Shown one piece after another: positions 62,262-64,000 of a DNA stretch of 64,000 nt (position 1 is the stretch's first letter; the number at the start of each line of letters is the position of its first letter). Position numbers and translations under genes: made by a program. The stretch is from Variovorax paradoxus_P (lineage in GTDB: Bacteria; Pseudomonadota; Gammaproteobacteria; Burkholderiales; Burkholderiaceae_C), in the NCBI RefSeq assembly GCF_050627025.1, contig NZ_CP192472.1; one strand, given 5' to 3'. A model generated the notes under the pieces. The model ran no database searches and was not told the origin of the DNA. It saw only the letters and a list, made by a program, of their open reading frames with translations.

Positions 62262-63959
62262 ATGCAAAGCCAAGCCGACCCGATTGCAAGCACGCCGCTC
62301 GTGCAGGACGCGGCGCCCATCGTCGAGCAGTTGCCCGTCGGCATTTTTCGCAAGGACACCGCGGGGCGATTCGTCTTCGTGAATGCCCGGTTCTGCGAAC
62401 TCAAGGGCACTTCCGCGGGGCGCATGCTGGGCCGCACTGCCGCCGAGATCGCTTCCGAAGCGGCACAGGAGCCGGGCTCGATGTGGCGGCCGGAACTTGC
62501 CCAAGAAGAAGACCGGCGGCATGCGCACATCATGCGAACGGGCGAGCAGGTCGAGCGGGAAGAAGTCTTGTCGGGCGAGGGCGGGCAGCCGCAGACCTGG
62601 CAGGTTGTCGAGTCGGCAGTGCTGGGGCCTGGCGGCGAAATCATCGGCAGCCAGGGCGTCTTGTTCGACGTGACCCGACGCAACCACGAGGAGCAAATGC
62701 TGGCCAACGAGCGCGAGCTTCTTCGCGCGCTGCTGGACAACTCCCCGGACCACATCTACTTCAAGGATGCGCAGTCGCGCTTCATCAAGACCAGCACAGC
62801 CCAGGCGCTCGAGTTTGGAATGGATACGCCCGAAGGGCTGGTCGGCAAGTCCGATTTCGATGTCTTTTCGGAAGACCACGCGAGGCCGGCCTATGAAGAC
62901 GAGCAGGAGATCATTCGCACCGGCGTGCCGATGATCGGCAAGGTCGAAAGAGAAACCTGGATCGACGGCCGGCCCGACACCTGGGCCCTGACCACGAAGA
63001 TGCCGCTGCGCAACCGCGCGGGCGAGATCGTCGGAACCTTCGGCATCACCAAGAACATCTCCGACCTGAAGGAAGCCGAGCGCCAGATTGCCGAGGTTCA
63101 CAAGCAGCTGGTCGAAGCCTCGCACCTGGCGGGCATGGCCCGGATTGCCACCAACGTGCTGCACAACGTGGGCAATGTGCTCAACAGCGTGAACGTCTCG
63201 GCGGCGCTCATTCTTTCTCGCGTTCGTGCATCCAAGGTGACGGGGTTGTCGCGCGCGGTGCAGCTGCTGGACGACCATGCGGACGACCTGGGTGCGTTCC
63301 TGGTTTCGGACCCCAAGGGCAAGATGCTGCCCGGCTATTTGCGCCAGTTGGCATCGGCGCTGGAGGCGGAGCAGAACGACGCCATCAGGGAGCTTGCGGC
63401 GCTGGGCAAGAACGTGGAGCACATCAAGGAGATCATCGCCGCGCAGCAGGCCCATGCCGGGGCTTCCAGGCTGCTGGAGAAGGTGCAGATCCGCGACCTG
63501 GTCGACGATGCACTGCGCATCAATGAAGAGGCATTGAAACGACGCCGGATGGTTGTCGAAAAAGAGATTGCAGATGTTCCCGAACTGATGCTCGACCACG
63601 GACGAATACTTCAGATCCTGGTGAACCTCGTCAGCAACGCCGAGCAGGCGATGGACGGCCTGGCCGACCGCGAGCCGAAGCTCACGTTGCGGGTAGACCT
63701 GACACCTGGCCAGCGGCTTCGCATTTGCGTTGCAGACAACGGGGTAGGCATCGATTCGCAGACGCTGACCCAGGTGTTCGTGCACGGCTTCACCACCAAG
63801 AAAACCGGCCATGGCTTCGGCCTGCACAGCGCCGTGATTGCCGCGCATGAAATGGGCGGCACGCTCACCGCCCACAGCGACGGGCCCGGCACCGGAGCGG
63901 CGTTCACGCTCGAGCTGCCGGTAGAGACGAAGGCAGCAGCCCCGCTCAGCGCAGGTTGA
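62262..63959 (+). CDS. PAS-domain sensor histidine kinase with atypical H-box
   Basis: This 565-residue protein has two PAS domains (about 15-140, EQLPVGIFRKDTAGRFVFVN; about 150-270, LLDNSPDHIYFKDAQSRF). A dimerisation/H-box region follows, reading MARIATNVLHNVGNVLNSV. The HATPase domain has N-box LVNLVSNAEQAMDG, G1 VADNGVGID and G2 KKTGHGFGLHSAV. The phospho-acceptor is probably the His of LHNVGN; the usual H-E/D-x-x-N order is not present. There are no membrane segments and no response regulator nearby. The ATG at 62262 has GGGAG upstream. Confidence 0.88.
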   Translation: MQSQADPIASTPLVQDAAPIVEQLPVGIFRKDTAGRFVFVNARFCELKGTSAGRMLGRTAAEIASEAAQEPGSMWRPELAQEEDRRHAHIMRTGEQVEREEVLSGEGGQPQTWQVVESAVLGPGGEIIGSQGVLFDVTRRNHEEQMLANERELLRALLDNSPDHIYFKDAQSRFIKTSTAQALEFGMDTPEGLVGKSDFDVFSEDHARPAYEDEQEIIRTGVPMIGKVERETWIDGRPDTWALTTKMPLRNRAGEIVGTFGITKNISDLKEAERQIAEVHKQLVEASHLAGMARIATNVLHNVGNVLNSVNVSAALILSRVRASKVTGLSRAVQLLDDHADDLGAFLVSDPKGKMLPGYLRQLASALEAEQNDAIRELAALGKNVEHIKEIIAAQQAHAGASRLLEKVQIRDLVDDALRINEEALKRRRMVVEKEIADVPELMLDHGRILQILVNLVSNAEQAMDGLADREPKLTLRVDLTPGQRLRICVADNGVGIDSQTLTQVFVHGFTTKKTGHGFGLHSAVIAAHEMGGTLTAHSDGPGTGAAFTLELPVETKAAAPLSAG

Positions 63960-64000
63960 ACAGCGCGGCCGCGTTGCCCCAGGCAATGCGCTGCGCCACA
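63946..64000 (-). CDS. C-terminal end of a probable amidohydrolase-family protein (cut by window)
   Basis: Only 17 codons before the stop are visible, reading VAQRIAWGNAAALFNLR. The pattern I-x-x-x-NAA-x-LFNL is the typical last helix of TIM-barrel amidohydrolases (amidohydrolase 2 type). It overlaps the end of the kinase gene by 14 bases on the opposite strand. The rest lies to the right of the window. Confidence 0.5.
   Translation of the reverse strand, partial: VAQRIAWGNAAALFNLR

Overview
The window is a high-GC, densely coded bacterial chromosome segment. It most likely comes from a betaproteobacterium of the family Comamonadaceae, and a Variovorax-like organism fits best. This is judged from gene content and protein style (Bug-type receptors, many LysR regulators, GlxA-type AraC regulators, a UraD-AllC fusion, PuuD) and from a Comamonadaceae-looking intergenic repeat. 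No database search was possible. I see no rRNA, tRNA, CRISPR array, transposase or phage gene.

The backbone is a purine and allantoin catabolic regulon in two blocks. Block 1 (1.7-6.4 kb and 16.9-28.9 kb) holds an NCS2 xanthine/urate-type permease, a GntR/FCD regulator, an Asp/Glu (allantoin/hydantoin-type) racemase and an NCS1 allantoin-type permease. Further on come an M20 peptidase, a fused OHCU decarboxylase-allantoate amidohydrolase, allantoinase PuuE, a second GntR/FCD regulator, HIU hydrolase, XdhC, the membrane urate oxidase PuuD, a glycerate 2-kinase and a semialdehyde dehydrogenase. Block 2 (41.6-53.2 kb) holds xanthine dehydrogenase XdhAB, a LysR regulator, an AzgA-type purine permease and a complete BMP-family nucleoside ABC importer. 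Together they describe purine (nucleoside) uptake, then xanthine, urate, 5-hydroxyisourate, OHCU, allantoin, allantoate and ureido compounds, with the glycerate kinase fitting glyoxylate recovery. Four identical TGTATACA palindromes sit at four promoters of block 1 and probably mark the GntR regulon.

Between these blocks lie other modules. At 6.5-16.9 kb are a SLAC1-type transporter with a divergent GlxA-like regulator, an SDR with a translationally coupled small protein, an OmpR-type response regulator plus hybrid histidine kinase, a SET-domain protein, and a LysR / solute-binding protein / class V aminotransferase unit. At 29-32.5 kb is the Mg2+ P-type ATPase MgtA, preceded by two small ORFs with strong ribosome-binding sites and a hairpin at its own ribosome-binding site, which may be an Mg-responsive leader. 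At 32.8-40.4 kb is a leftward operon with a sorbosone-dehydrogenase-like enzyme, a di-haem cytochrome c, indolepyruvate oxidoreductase IorA/IorB, a Bug receptor and a thioesterase.

The right end (53.2-64 kb) is a mixed accessory-like region. It carries two divergent DJ-1/PfpI-domain proteins whose annotated start codons overlap, a six-hairpin glycosidase, a quinone-oxidoreductase-like MDR enzyme with a divergent LysR, a serine hydrolase, a TetR-glycosyltransferase pair, a PAS sensor kinase with an atypical H-box, and the last codons of a probable amidohydrolase. Both window edges cut a gene.
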